Source of the DNA: Rhizopus arrhizus
Taxonomy: Eukaryota; Mucoromycota; Mucoromycetes; Mucorales; Rhizopodaceae
Reading direction: 5' to 3'
Length of the DNA stretch: 64,000 bases
Assembly: GCA_024220505.1 (NCBI GenBank)
Contig: JAKZZE010000004.1
Span: forward strand, 868,001 to 932,000
Below are positions 1 through 7,436 of the stretch, one piece after another. The notes under the pieces were generated by a model, which was not told the origin of the DNA, did no database searches, and worked only from the letters and a program-made list of their open reading frames with translations. Each line of letters starts with the position of its first letter. Positions within the stretch are counted from its first letter, which is position 1. The translations under genes and the position numbers were made by a program.

Positions 1-52
1 ACATAAACAAAAGAAGAGAATCAAAAACAATATATAAAGACAAGGAAAATTC

Positions 53-71
53 AAAAAAAAAAAAAAAAAAA
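53..71 (+). promoter_or_regulatory. poly(A) run with TATA-like motif ahead of accessory ORF, copy A
   Basis: Nineteen consecutive A residues end 22 bp before the ATG at 94. A TATATAAA motif lies just upstream (31-38). The same poly(A) arrangement precedes the integrase and accessory ORFs of the central element. A role as an internal promoter or translation leader is inference. Confidence 0.45.
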
Positions 72-93
72 GAGATAATAATAATACAAAAAC

Positions 94-741
94 ATGAACT
101 CTACAAACAACAACAAGTGCCTTTCAAAAGATTTCTCTATGGATATGGACGCTTACCTGATAGCAATCTACAAGGAACAAGGTTACGAAGTTACCATGAC
201 TGCTGTAATGGATTTCTTAATGATGTGGGAAGACTGTAATGTCGGCCCTACTGAAGTACTGTATGAAATAGACGGTATAACCTGTACAAGAGAAGAATAC
301 GCTGTGCATACAATTAAAAACATAAGCGCAATGGTGAGCGCAGAAGAAAATGGAAAAGGTGACATCTATGAAGCAAACTGGGAAGATGAAGATGATTTGG
401 AATTGCTGAAAAATCTAGAAGGACTTATCAATAGCCAACATAAGCAGTTTGTAGATACTCTACATGAATTTGAAAGAATACAGGAATTGAAAGAACAACT
501 GTGTGATCTACTTGCTTCGAACATTAATCATTGGGCACATTTTCGGTTCAGAAGACCCAACAATACACCAGAATCAGTAACAGCATACTTAGCAGCAAAG
601 CAAATTATGTTGAAAGCCATCATACCAGATTACAGATTATATCGTGCTTTAACTCTCAAGATCAAACAGAAGGATAATTGGGCCAGAATCGTGGGCGATT
701 CTTCTGGTATTGCGGGGATCTGTGACCATAGTAGCCAGTAA
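94..741 (+). CDS. Env-position accessory ORF of a Ty3/gypsy-like element (copy A)
   Basis: This is a 215-residue ORF of unknown function. It is homologous to the ORF downstream of integrase at 7437-8177: both start M-N-S, and both have an N-terminal helical segment, an acidic middle and a conserved C-terminal block with W-A-H, an R-P-x-N motif, L-K/R-x-I-L/I-P and a terminal D-x-W (about residues 145-197 here). I see no signal peptide, membrane helix or zinc knuckle, so it is not envelope-like. The reading frame runs into the following LTR, which starts with TGT at about 721, as expected for the last ORF of an element. The rest of its element lies outside the window. It is not a family I recognise. 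Confidence 0.7.
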   Translation: MNSTNNNKCLSKDFSMDMDAYLIAIYKEQGYEVTMTAVMDFLMMWEDCNVGPTEVLYEIDGITCTREEYAVHTIKNISAMVSAEENGKGDIYEANWEDEDDLELLKNLEGLINSQHKQFVDTLHEFERIQELKEQLCDLLASNINHWAHFRFRRPNNTPESVTAYLAAKQIMLKAIIPDYRLYRALTLKIKQKDNWARIVGDSSGIAGICDHSSQ

Positions 742-823
742 AGAGGTTACACGAAGCAAAAGTGAAAAAAGTCGAAAAGTGAAAAAAGTCGAAAAGTGAA
801 AAAAGTCAAAAAATGAAAAAAGT

Positions 824-866
<43 letters not shown>

Positions 867-1192
867 ATTATTATATATATATCCCCAACCATTCAGTCAA
901 GGAAGAAAATTAGTCAAGTTCTTTTATATTTTTATATACTTAACTCAATAAAGCAGGCTAACTTACTCATAAAAGTTCCTGATCTCTTATTTTACTTTAC
1001 TTTTTATATTATTTTATCAAGAAACATCGTATTGATCTTACATATAAGATCTGGTGGTCACTACTTAACAAGCATTCGCTAAAATTCTATATAAAACAAC
1101 AACTTACAAGGCAATCTTAACCTTACAATCAAGCTTTACAAGCAAACTTTACTCAAATTAACTCACTTACAACAAGCCAACCTATAAAATAA
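721..1192 (+). repeat. LTR of element A (3' LTR of the truncated upstream element)
   Basis: It begins TGTGACC directly after a G-rich tract (GCGGGGATC) that serves as polypurine tract of the ORF-A element, and it ends near ATAACA. It contains tandem GTGAAAAAAGTC units, a 40-nt A run (825-864), a TATATATAT box and the family motif AGATCTGGTGGTCACT (1047-1062). It is similar over its length to 8614-9001. The end at about 1192 is set by where similarity to the central element's LTR begins. Confidence 0.6.
769..864 (+). repeat. Short tandem repeat followed by a 40-nt poly(A) run in the LTR
   Basis: Units of roughly 12-17 bp (GTGAAAAAAGTCGAAAA and variants) are followed by an unbroken A run at 825-864. 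A shorter diverged version sits at 8660-8730. The lysine-rich ORF that can be translated here is an artefact of the A run. Confidence 0.7.
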
Positions 1193-1506
1193 CATTACTT
1201 CTGGCAGACTTTACTACTTTTTATTCTGAAATAAATATCATTAAAAGCAAATCTCTTTTATTATTATTATTTTACTAAATATCAAGAATAAGTCAAGTCC
1301 CTTGAAGCCAAATATCTTCATTGTAACTCTATTAAATCACACATCAAGCTATTATTATCTTTACATCAAGACTGATCTACTTTAAAAACAAGATCTGGTG
1401 GTCACTCCTATCAAGAAAATACCCAAATATAACTTTACTTTATATTCAAAATCACTCTAAACTCTCAATAAATACACAAGGCCTAAATAGAAAACAAGCT
1501 ATTACA
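1193..1506 (+). repeat. 5' LTR (5'-truncated) of the central Ty3/gypsy-like element
   Basis: This stretch is essentially identical to 8296-8609, beginning at TTACTTCTGGCAGAC and ending at GCTATTACA. The first ~140 bp of the 3' LTR (8151-8292, U3) have no counterpart here; LTR A abuts instead. The primer-binding site follows after two bases. Confidence 0.75.
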
Positions 1507-1508
1507 TT

Positions 1509-1525
1509 TGGTGGTCACTACGAGG
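1509..1525 (+). other. Primer-binding site (PBS), TGGTGGTCACTACGAGG
   Basis: It starts with TGG two bases after the LTR end, as a PBS complementary to a tRNA 3' CCA end should. The predicted primer 3' end would read CCTCGTAGTGACCACCA. I cannot say which tRNA that is from this window. The same 17 bases follow the LTR of the second element (9843-9859). Confidence 0.7.
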
Positions 1526-1641
1526 GGAAATTAAACAAAAATCAATCAAATTTATTATTAACAGTCTATTATCAACCAAAACTTTCTACAAAAAAAAAAT
1601 ATTTTTATTAACAACAATACTTACAACATCAAGATTACATA

Positions 1642-2778
1642 ATGGCCTCTTTACAATCAGGACAAACCGTGTTGGCTACTGTCAATAATCAAAGCGCCAT
1701 CCAAGGCTTCAGACCTCGTCTCATTGAATTTTATGGATACGAAGGCGAAGATTTTAGACATTTTCAAGAAACTCTTGATTCTTACTTGGCAATTACAAAT
1801 ACACATAGCGATGCCCGAAAATTGATCGTTCTCAAATCCCAGCTACGTCGTGCTGCTAAGGTCTATTTTGAAAGAACAATACTTAAAGAACAACCTGATA
1901 TCGGTTACGAGCAAGCAGTAGAAAAATTAAAAAAGCACTATATTACTCCTGAGCTCATACAAACTTATGAATTGGAATTCAATGAAATGTTCCAGGGTGA
2001 GCAAGAGCATCCGCAAATCTTCCTTGCACGTCTTAGGGAAGCAGCAGACCTTGCAGACATTGATAGCGAAGAAGTCATTGAGAGTCGATTTCGTGCGGGA
2101 CTCCTCAAAGAGATAAAACAATTCTGTATTCAATGCAGCTCTCGCACCTTTAAAGACTGGACAGTTCATGCAGAAGGTTGGTGGAATGCCAACAGACCAA
2201 GAAAAATCGCCATAGTGGACAACCCTTTCTTGCCTAGAAATGTTAATAATGCATTAATATACAATGACGACAATGCATATTGTAACCATGCGTCAGTTTA
2301 TAAACATAATGTAGATCTTATTGATACCGAAGACCGCATGCTTCAATACATTCCTGTTGGTAATGCACGTATGAACGAAAGGATGGATAAATTAAACGTT
2401 GCCCATAATGTTATCACTGGGCCTAACCAGTTGACAACTATGGATGTCGTCAATGATATCAATCACTCTCCCTCATACAAGCATCAAACCAATAGACATA
2501 AAGAAAGCACTAACGTTCATAAGGTTGATCAACAAGATATTGTAACCCTCATTCAAGAAACAATTAGAAATGAACTCAACAAACAACAATCATATTATCC
2601 ACAGTCAAACAGGAATAATCAACGCAACTACCGTAACAACTATTATAACCGAAGGGAAGAGCCTTCAAATTACAGACGTTATCCTCCAAGAGATGATCGA
2701 AGGGAAGAGCCTTCAAATTACGGACGTTATCCTCCAAGAGATGACACAAATCATCAAGCTCAAAACTCAAAAAACTAA
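1642..2778 (+). CDS. gag: Gag-like capsid protein of the Ty3/gypsy element
   Basis: The product has 378 residues. The first ~190 resemble Ty3/gypsy capsid (retrotransposon gag family): a helical segment with an E-x-F-R-H-F-like start, a Y-L-A-I segment, and a region with L-x-R-L-R-E-A-A-D-L near residue 130. The C-terminus is basic and rich in Asn, Tyr, Arg and Pro. I see no CCHC zinc knuckle, so nucleic-acid binding probably relies on this tail. The tail contains a direct duplication of an R-R/D-E-E-P-S-N-Y-x-R-Y-P-P-R-D-D unit. The ATG at 1642 is the first in frame after an A-rich leader. The TAA stop overlaps the pol ATG in the pentamer TAATG. Confidence 0.85.
   Translation: MASLQSGQTVLATVNNQSAIQGFRPRLIEFYGYEGEDFRHFQETLDSYLAITNTHSDARKLIVLKSQLRRAAKVYFERTILKEQPDIGYEQAVEKLKKHYITPELIQTYELEFNEMFQGEQEHPQIFLARLREAADLADIDSEEVIESRFRAGLLKEIKQFCIQCSSRTFKDWTVHAEGWWNANRPRKIAIVDNPFLPRNVNNALIYNDDNAYCNHASVYKHNVDLIDTEDRMLQYIPVGNARMNERMDKLNVAHNVITGPNQLTTMDVVNDINHSPSYKHQTNRHKESTNVHKVDQQDIVTLIQETIRNELNKQQSYYPQSNRNNQRNYRNNYYNRREEPSNYRRYPPRDDRREEPSNYGRYPPRDDTNHQAQNSKN
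2651..2742 (+). repeat. Two-copy tandem repeat in the gag tail
   Basis: A ~45-bp unit beginning CGAAGGGAAGAGCCTTC occurs twice in frame with very few differences, duplicating a basic, Tyr/Pro-rich peptide. The near identity suggests a recent duplication. Confidence 0.75.
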
Positions 2779-5700
2779 TGGGGTCGGTTGCTTTTGACAA
2801 CCAAAAGAATGGTCAATCGAACACCCATCAACACACTAAATCCATTAACAAACCAACTTCACAACACCATCTTAATGCTTTAATCACTGAAGGAGAATAC
2901 GATCCATATAATCACGAGTTATACGCTGCTGTTAGACCTGATAGACCTCCTGAAGTGATTTCAGCAAGAACAGCACCCTATAATAAAGGAAGAACCTCAC
3001 CTAAAAGAAAAGAATCTGAAAAACCCACAGTTACTAAAAGAGTCACTACTCGAAGGCATATGGAAGAAATAAATCAACCATCTATACAAAAAATCACCAC
3101 AGATCAAAACATGGACATGGATACTGAATTGCCTATAGAAATTAAAGACAACCAACATACAAAGAAAAAAATAACTAAACGAAGAAAACCTGAAATATCA
3201 TATGATATAGCTGCTGACGTGTTGGATAAACCAGCAAACATCACTGTACGGGATCTAATAACAACTGTTCCAGCATTAAGAAGACAACTTAATGTAGCGT
3301 GCAGACCCAATCAACAAAGAAGGACAATAAATCCTGATAAAGCAACTTTTGCCTTAATAGAAGACAATGAAGACTATAGTACAACTGCTGTATATTCTAA
3401 AGTGAGCATAGGATCGAAAAGAATTAAAGCATTAGTAGACTGTGGTGCAGCAAAGACCTGTATGTCAAAAGCTCTCGCAGATGCTTTAAATTTAGAAATA
3501 GATGCTTCATCGGAAAGTGTGTTCACTTTAGGAAATGGAACTAAACAGCCAGCATTGGGAATAATCTATGACGTACCAATTCAAGTGGAGGAAAATATGA
3601 TCATTCCTTGTACAGTAGAAGTACTACCTAGTTGTCCTAGTCACTTTATCATTGGAAATAATTGGCTTAATCGTTCTAAAGCAAGAATTGATTTTAATAC
3701 TTCATCATTGAAAGTAACATATAAGAATAAGAATGCAGAGCTGGAAATATCATTCCTACGTAAAAATGAAAACCCGACACATGTTTCTAGTTACGAACAA
3801 ACTTACAAGAATCCAGTCAGCAATACAAACTCACACCTTGTAAAACGAGTGCATTTTCAAAATGAAGTTATAGAAAGCTCTTCTGAAGAAAGTTCTGAAA
3901 ATGAAATAGAAGATGAAAGTTCAAGTTTAGATGAGTCAGATGATGAAGAAAATGATGAAAAATCGTTACTAGTATTAGAGAATGATGGTCAGGAAGAAAT
4001 CGTTATAAATCATTTGAAAGACACCTGCCATATCACAGCAGGAAGAAATGGATTGTATATTCCAGCAAACTCATCAAAAAAGCTAGTAATAGATAAAGCG
4101 AAAAACCAAAACAAAAATATCAAATATATTTTTGAAATCACCAATGCAAAACTGAAATACACATATGGATGTTTTGATTCATCCTCAAATTTAATAGTGA
4201 ATAGGAAGACAATAGAAATATACCTTTATAATCGTACAAGAGGACATATATTCCTTTATCCCTATGAAGAAATTGGAATACTAGAGGAAATAGATTTACA
4301 AGAAGAGACAGATGTTAAGGCATATGATGTCCGATTAAATTCAGAATTATTTGTGATGGAGTTAGAAGAACCTCCCAGTATAAATGAAAAAGAAAAGGAA
4401 CTGTTGGAACCAGAATTATACACCAAGTTAGAAGTTGGAAATCTGGATAAAGCCGTCGAGAAGAAGTTAAGAATATTATTGAAAAAGTACTACAGTATAT
4501 TCGATTGGAATAATGATACAATCGGAAACACATCAATAATTACACACAAAATCATTATTGATAAACATACTCAACCTATTAGTCATCGACCCTATCGACT
4601 GAGTCCCATTGAAGCTAAATACCTAGAACAAGAAATCGACAAATATTGCAAACTTGGTGTGATATCTCCTTCAAATAGTCCTTGGGCAGCCCCGGTTATC
4701 TTAGTGAAGAAAAAGAATGGCGAATATCGCATGGTTATTGATTATAGAAAGCTTAATGCTGTTACCAAAAAAGACTCGTATCCTTTGCCTAGAATAGACG
4801 ATCTCTTAGATACACTAGGAAAAGCATCAATATTCTCTGCCTTAGACATGCGAGCAGGTTTCCACCAGGTACCTTTAGAAGAAGAAAGCAAAGAACTTAC
4901 CGCTTTCACGACGAAATATGGTGTATATCATTACAATACTTTACCAATGGGATTGGTCAATTCACCAGCAACGTTTCAAAGACTTATCGACTTATGCTTT
5001 CGGCCATTAATTAACAAATGTTTGGTCGCATATATAGATGACCTTAATATATATTCAAGAAATAATGATGACCATTTACAACATCTTGAACAAGTTTTTA
5101 ATTGCATCAAGATAGCAAATCTGAAATTAAACCCTGACAAGTGTTTTTTCTTTAAGAACCATCTCAAATTCCTTGGATATATCATTACAAAAGAAGGAAT
5201 TCAGACAGATCCCAGCAAAATACAGAAAATTATAGATTATCCTATTCCACAAACAGTGACTCAAATCCGTGGATTCCTCGGGTTAGCCTCTTACTACAGA
5301 AGATTTATAAAGAATTTTGCTGCAATAGCACGACCGCTACATGACCAAACAAAGACCTCAAAGAAAACACCATGGACAGATAAGACGACACAATCTTTTT
5401 TGACACTCAAAAGATTACTTACAACAGCACCAGTATTATCTAGACCAGATTTTAGTAAACCATTCATTTTAGTAACAGACGCATCGAAATTAGGCTTAGG
5501 ATGTATTCTTACACAGTTGGATGTAGACGGAAGAGAACATCCAGTTATATATGCAAGTCGAAGTCTGAAATCCAGTGAAGTAAATTATGCTGCAACTAAA
5601 TTAGAATGTTTAGCTGTAGTATGGGCAGTAAAAATGTTTAGACCATATTTGCTTGGAGAAAAATTTACCATCATTACTGATCACTCTGCATTAACTGGAC

Positions 5701-5834
5701 TTCTAAAAACCAAAAATCCCACCGGAATATTAGCACGTTGGATAGCCATCTTATCGGAATATGAATACGAGATAAAGTATAGACCTGGTCGTGTCAATGA
5801 AAGTGCTGATTTCTTATCGCGCCTTGGATACTAA
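2778..5834 (+). CDS. pol: Pol polyprotein: aspartic protease, reverse transcriptase, RNase H (no integrase)
   Basis: The product has 1018 residues. The order is a basic N-terminal extension; a retropepsin-like protease with A-L-V-D-C-G-A (about residue 220) and a later I-I-G-N-N-W-L; a Ser/Glu/Asp-rich linker (about 365-400); a reverse transcriptase with P-Y-R-L-S-P, L-V-K-K-K-N-G, F-S-A-L-D-M-R-A-G, L-P-M-G-L and Y-I-D-D; and an RNase H with T-D-A-S, L-E-C-L-A-V and T-D-H-S, ending at D-F-L-S-R-L. Protease Cys replaces the usual Ser/Thr of D-S/T-G. RT and RNase H motifs look intact. The ATG shares bases with the gag stop, so termination-reinitiation is a plausible way to make it. Integrase is on the next ORF. 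Confidence 0.92.
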   Translation: MGSVAFDNQKNGQSNTHQHTKSINKPTSQHHLNALITEGEYDPYNHELYAAVRPDRPPEVISARTAPYNKGRTSPKRKESEKPTVTKRVTTRRHMEEINQPSIQKITTDQNMDMDTELPIEIKDNQHTKKKITKRRKPEISYDIAADVLDKPANITVRDLITTVPALRRQLNVACRPNQQRRTINPDKATFALIEDNEDYSTTAVYSKVSIGSKRIKALVDCGAAKTCMSKALADALNLEIDASSESVFTLGNGTKQPALGIIYDVPIQVEENMIIPCTVEVLPSCPSHFIIGNNWLNRSKARIDFNTSSLKVTYKNKNAELEISFLRKNENPTHVSSYEQTYKNPVSNTNSHLVKRVHFQNEVIESSSEESSENEIEDESSSLDESDDEENDEKSLLVLENDGQEEIVINHLKDTCHITAGRNGLYIPANSSKKLVIDKAKNQNKNIKYIFEITNAKLKYTYGCFDSSSNLIVNRKTIEIYLYNRTRGHIFLYPYEEIGILEEIDLQEETDVKAYDVRLNSELFVMELEEPPSINEKEKELLEPELYTKLEVGNLDKAVEKKLRILLKKYYSIFDWNNDTIGNTSIITHKIIIDKHTQPISHRPYRLSPIEAKYLEQEIDKYCKLGVISPSNSPWAAPVILVKKKNGEYRMVIDYRKLNAVTKKDSYPLPRIDDLLDTLGKASIFSALDMRAGFHQVPLEEESKELTAFTTKYGVYHYNTLPMGLVNSPATFQRLIDLCFRPLINKCLVAYIDDLNIYSRNNDDHLQHLEQVFNCIKIANLKLNPDKCFFFKNHLKFLGYIITKEGIQTDPSKIQKIIDYPIPQTVTQIRGFLGLASYYRRFIKNFAAIARPLHDQTKTSKKTPWTDKTTQSFLTLKRLLTTAPVLSRPDFSKPFILVTDASKLGLGCILTQLDVDGREHPVIYASRSLKSSEVNYAATKLECLAVVWAVKMFRPYLLGEKFTIITDHSALTGLLKTKNPTGILARWIAILSEYEYEIKYRPGRVNESADFLSRLGY

Positions 5835-5903
5835 ATATGTCTACAATAATATCAATTATTAAATTTTAACTGAACTACATGGAGGAAGGGAGGGGTAGTT
5901 GAA

Positions 5904-5904
<1 letters not shown>

Positions 5905-5935
<31 letters not shown>
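5905..5935 (+). promoter_or_regulatory. 31-nt poly(A) run between pol and integrase ORFs
   Basis: The run lies 70 bp after the pol stop and 57 bp before the integrase ATG. Its position parallels the runs before the accessory ORFs. It could be an internal promoter element (poly(dA:dT)) or an A-rich translation leader; both are inference. Confidence 0.45.
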
Positions 5936-5936
<1 letters not shown>

Positions 5937-5992
5937 AAACAAACAAATATTCTTAAATCTACAAATTTGTATAATCCAACTTGAAAACAACA

Positions 5993-7336
5993 ATGAACTC
6001 CGATAAAATCAAATATTTGAAGATATACCTGCAAGAACAAAATCTGCCCAGTGGCATAGAAACAAAGATGCAAAAATACATCAAACAAAATGCAAAAAGA
6101 TACACCATCTATAATGGAATACTATATAGATATAATACAGAAAATGGTACGATACGCAAAGTATTGTCAAAACAAGAAGCTGAAGAGATGTTATATTCAT
6201 ACCACCAACATCCTTTGGGTGGACACTTGGCATACAATAACACATTACACAAGATTGCATCGAGGTACTACTGGGAAAACATGGCTCAAGACATTTTTAA
6301 CTATGTGCAGAAATGTCACCGATGCCAAGTTTATGGGAAAAAGAAATTGAATGAGGAGTTGTATCCTGTTCCCGTATCACCCAAACCCTTTGATCGAATA
6401 GCAATAGACGTGAAGCATGTGCAAGCTTCTCGAGCAGGACACAGATATATTGTTGCAGCCATAGATTATCTAACCAAGTATGTTGAGGCAAAGCCACTTA
6501 GACTACAAACTGCCTCAGAGATAGCCATATTTCTGTATGAAGAAGTTATTAGTAGACATGGCTGTCCTACCCTTATAGTAACGGATAATGGAAAACCTTT
6601 TGTAAGCGGATTAGTGCGAGCTGTTTGTCACAACTTTTCCATTATACATAAGACAACCACTCCTTACAATCCACAAAGTAATGGATTAATAGAAAGATTT
6701 AACAGAACACTTGGTCAAATACTTCAAAAGAGGTCCACAGAAGAAAAAGAAGACTGGCATCTATATTTACCAGCGGCATTATTTGCATATAGATCTATCA
6801 AACAAGCTACAACAAAACAAAGCCCATTCTTCTTAATGTATGGTTATGAACCAAAAACACCATTTGATAACAACCATAGGATCATTGGCTTTAAAACACC
6901 AAAGTTTGACGCCATCTTGATGCATAGAACAATTCACCAAATACGGAACCTGAATTTGGTACGCGAACAATCAGCACAATCCATCAAACAGACTCAAGTG
7001 GCCCAAAAGAAAGCTATTGAGAATAAGATTCTTGAAGAAAAGAAGGAACTCAAACCACCATTCAAGTTAGGTGACATCGTGTTATTATACAAGGATTATA
7101 TGGCTACATCATGGTCAGGAAAGCTACAAGATAATTGGGAAGGACCCTTCATCATACATAGCATTTTGGGTAAAGGCACCTATCACATTAAAAGCTTCAA
7201 ATCAGATGATAATAGAATCAGAAGAGTTCACGGAAATAGGCTTAAAATATATGCAATCCCAAAAGTGCAGTGGTCTACAGATAATGCAAGACGTATTCCT
7301 AATCCTATAGAGATAGATCAAGACGAATGCTTCTAA
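5993..7336 (+). CDS. Integrase as a stand-alone ORF
   Basis: The ATG at 5993 (M-N-S-D) gives 447 residues. The order is an N-terminal H-H-C-C zinc domain (H-Q-H-P-L-G-G-H and C-H-R-C), an RNase H-fold catalytic core with A-I-D-V, V-T-D-N-G and P-Q-S-N-G-L-I-E-R-F as D,D,E residues, then an M-Y-G-Y-E-P block and a G-P-F-containing C-terminal domain (N-W-E-G-P-F). I see no chromodomain. In most Ty3/gypsy elements integrase is the end of the pol polyprotein; here it is separated by a stop, ~160 bp and a poly(A) run, and it has its own ATG. The ORF is intact, so this does not look like decay. Confidence 0.92.
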   Translation: MNSDKIKYLKIYLQEQNLPSGIETKMQKYIKQNAKRYTIYNGILYRYNTENGTIRKVLSKQEAEEMLYSYHQHPLGGHLAYNNTLHKIASRYYWENMAQDIFNYVQKCHRCQVYGKKKLNEELYPVPVSPKPFDRIAIDVKHVQASRAGHRYIVAAIDYLTKYVEAKPLRLQTASEIAIFLYEEVISRHGCPTLIVTDNGKPFVSGLVRAVCHNFSIIHKTTTPYNPQSNGLIERFNRTLGQILQKRSTEEKEDWHLYLPAALFAYRSIKQATTKQSPFFLMYGYEPKTPFDNNHRIIGFKTPKFDAILMHRTIHQIRNLNLVREQSAQSIKQTQVAQKKAIENKILEEKKELKPPFKLGDIVLLYKDYMATSWSGKLQDNWEGPFIIHSILGKGTYHIKSFKSDDNRIRRVHGNRLKIYAIPKVQWSTDNARRIPNPIEIDQDECF

Positions 7337-7344
7337 CAACAAAC

Positions 7345-7371
7345 AAAAAAAAAAAAAAAAAAAAAAAAAAA
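7345..7371 (+). promoter_or_regulatory. 27-nt poly(A) run plus TATATAAA between integrase and accessory ORF
   Basis: The run begins 9 bp after the integrase stop and is followed at once by CTATATAAACC. The LTRs show the same order, poly(A) then a TATA-like box, at their presumed promoter (825-881). The accessory ORF ATG is ~57 bp downstream. Confidence 0.5.
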
Positions 7372-7436
7372 CTATATAAACCAAGAAAATCAAAAAAAAA
7401 AATCTATTGAAAGACTTTAAAAACAAAGTTAAGAAA

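Noticed and set aside
813..1082. Lysine-rich ORF in the LTR
   Set aside because: It is translation of a 40-nt A run; no protein-like sequence follows.
7020..7336. Chromodomain at the integrase C-terminus
   Set aside because: The tail after the G-P-F motif is short and lacks chromodomain aromatic residues.
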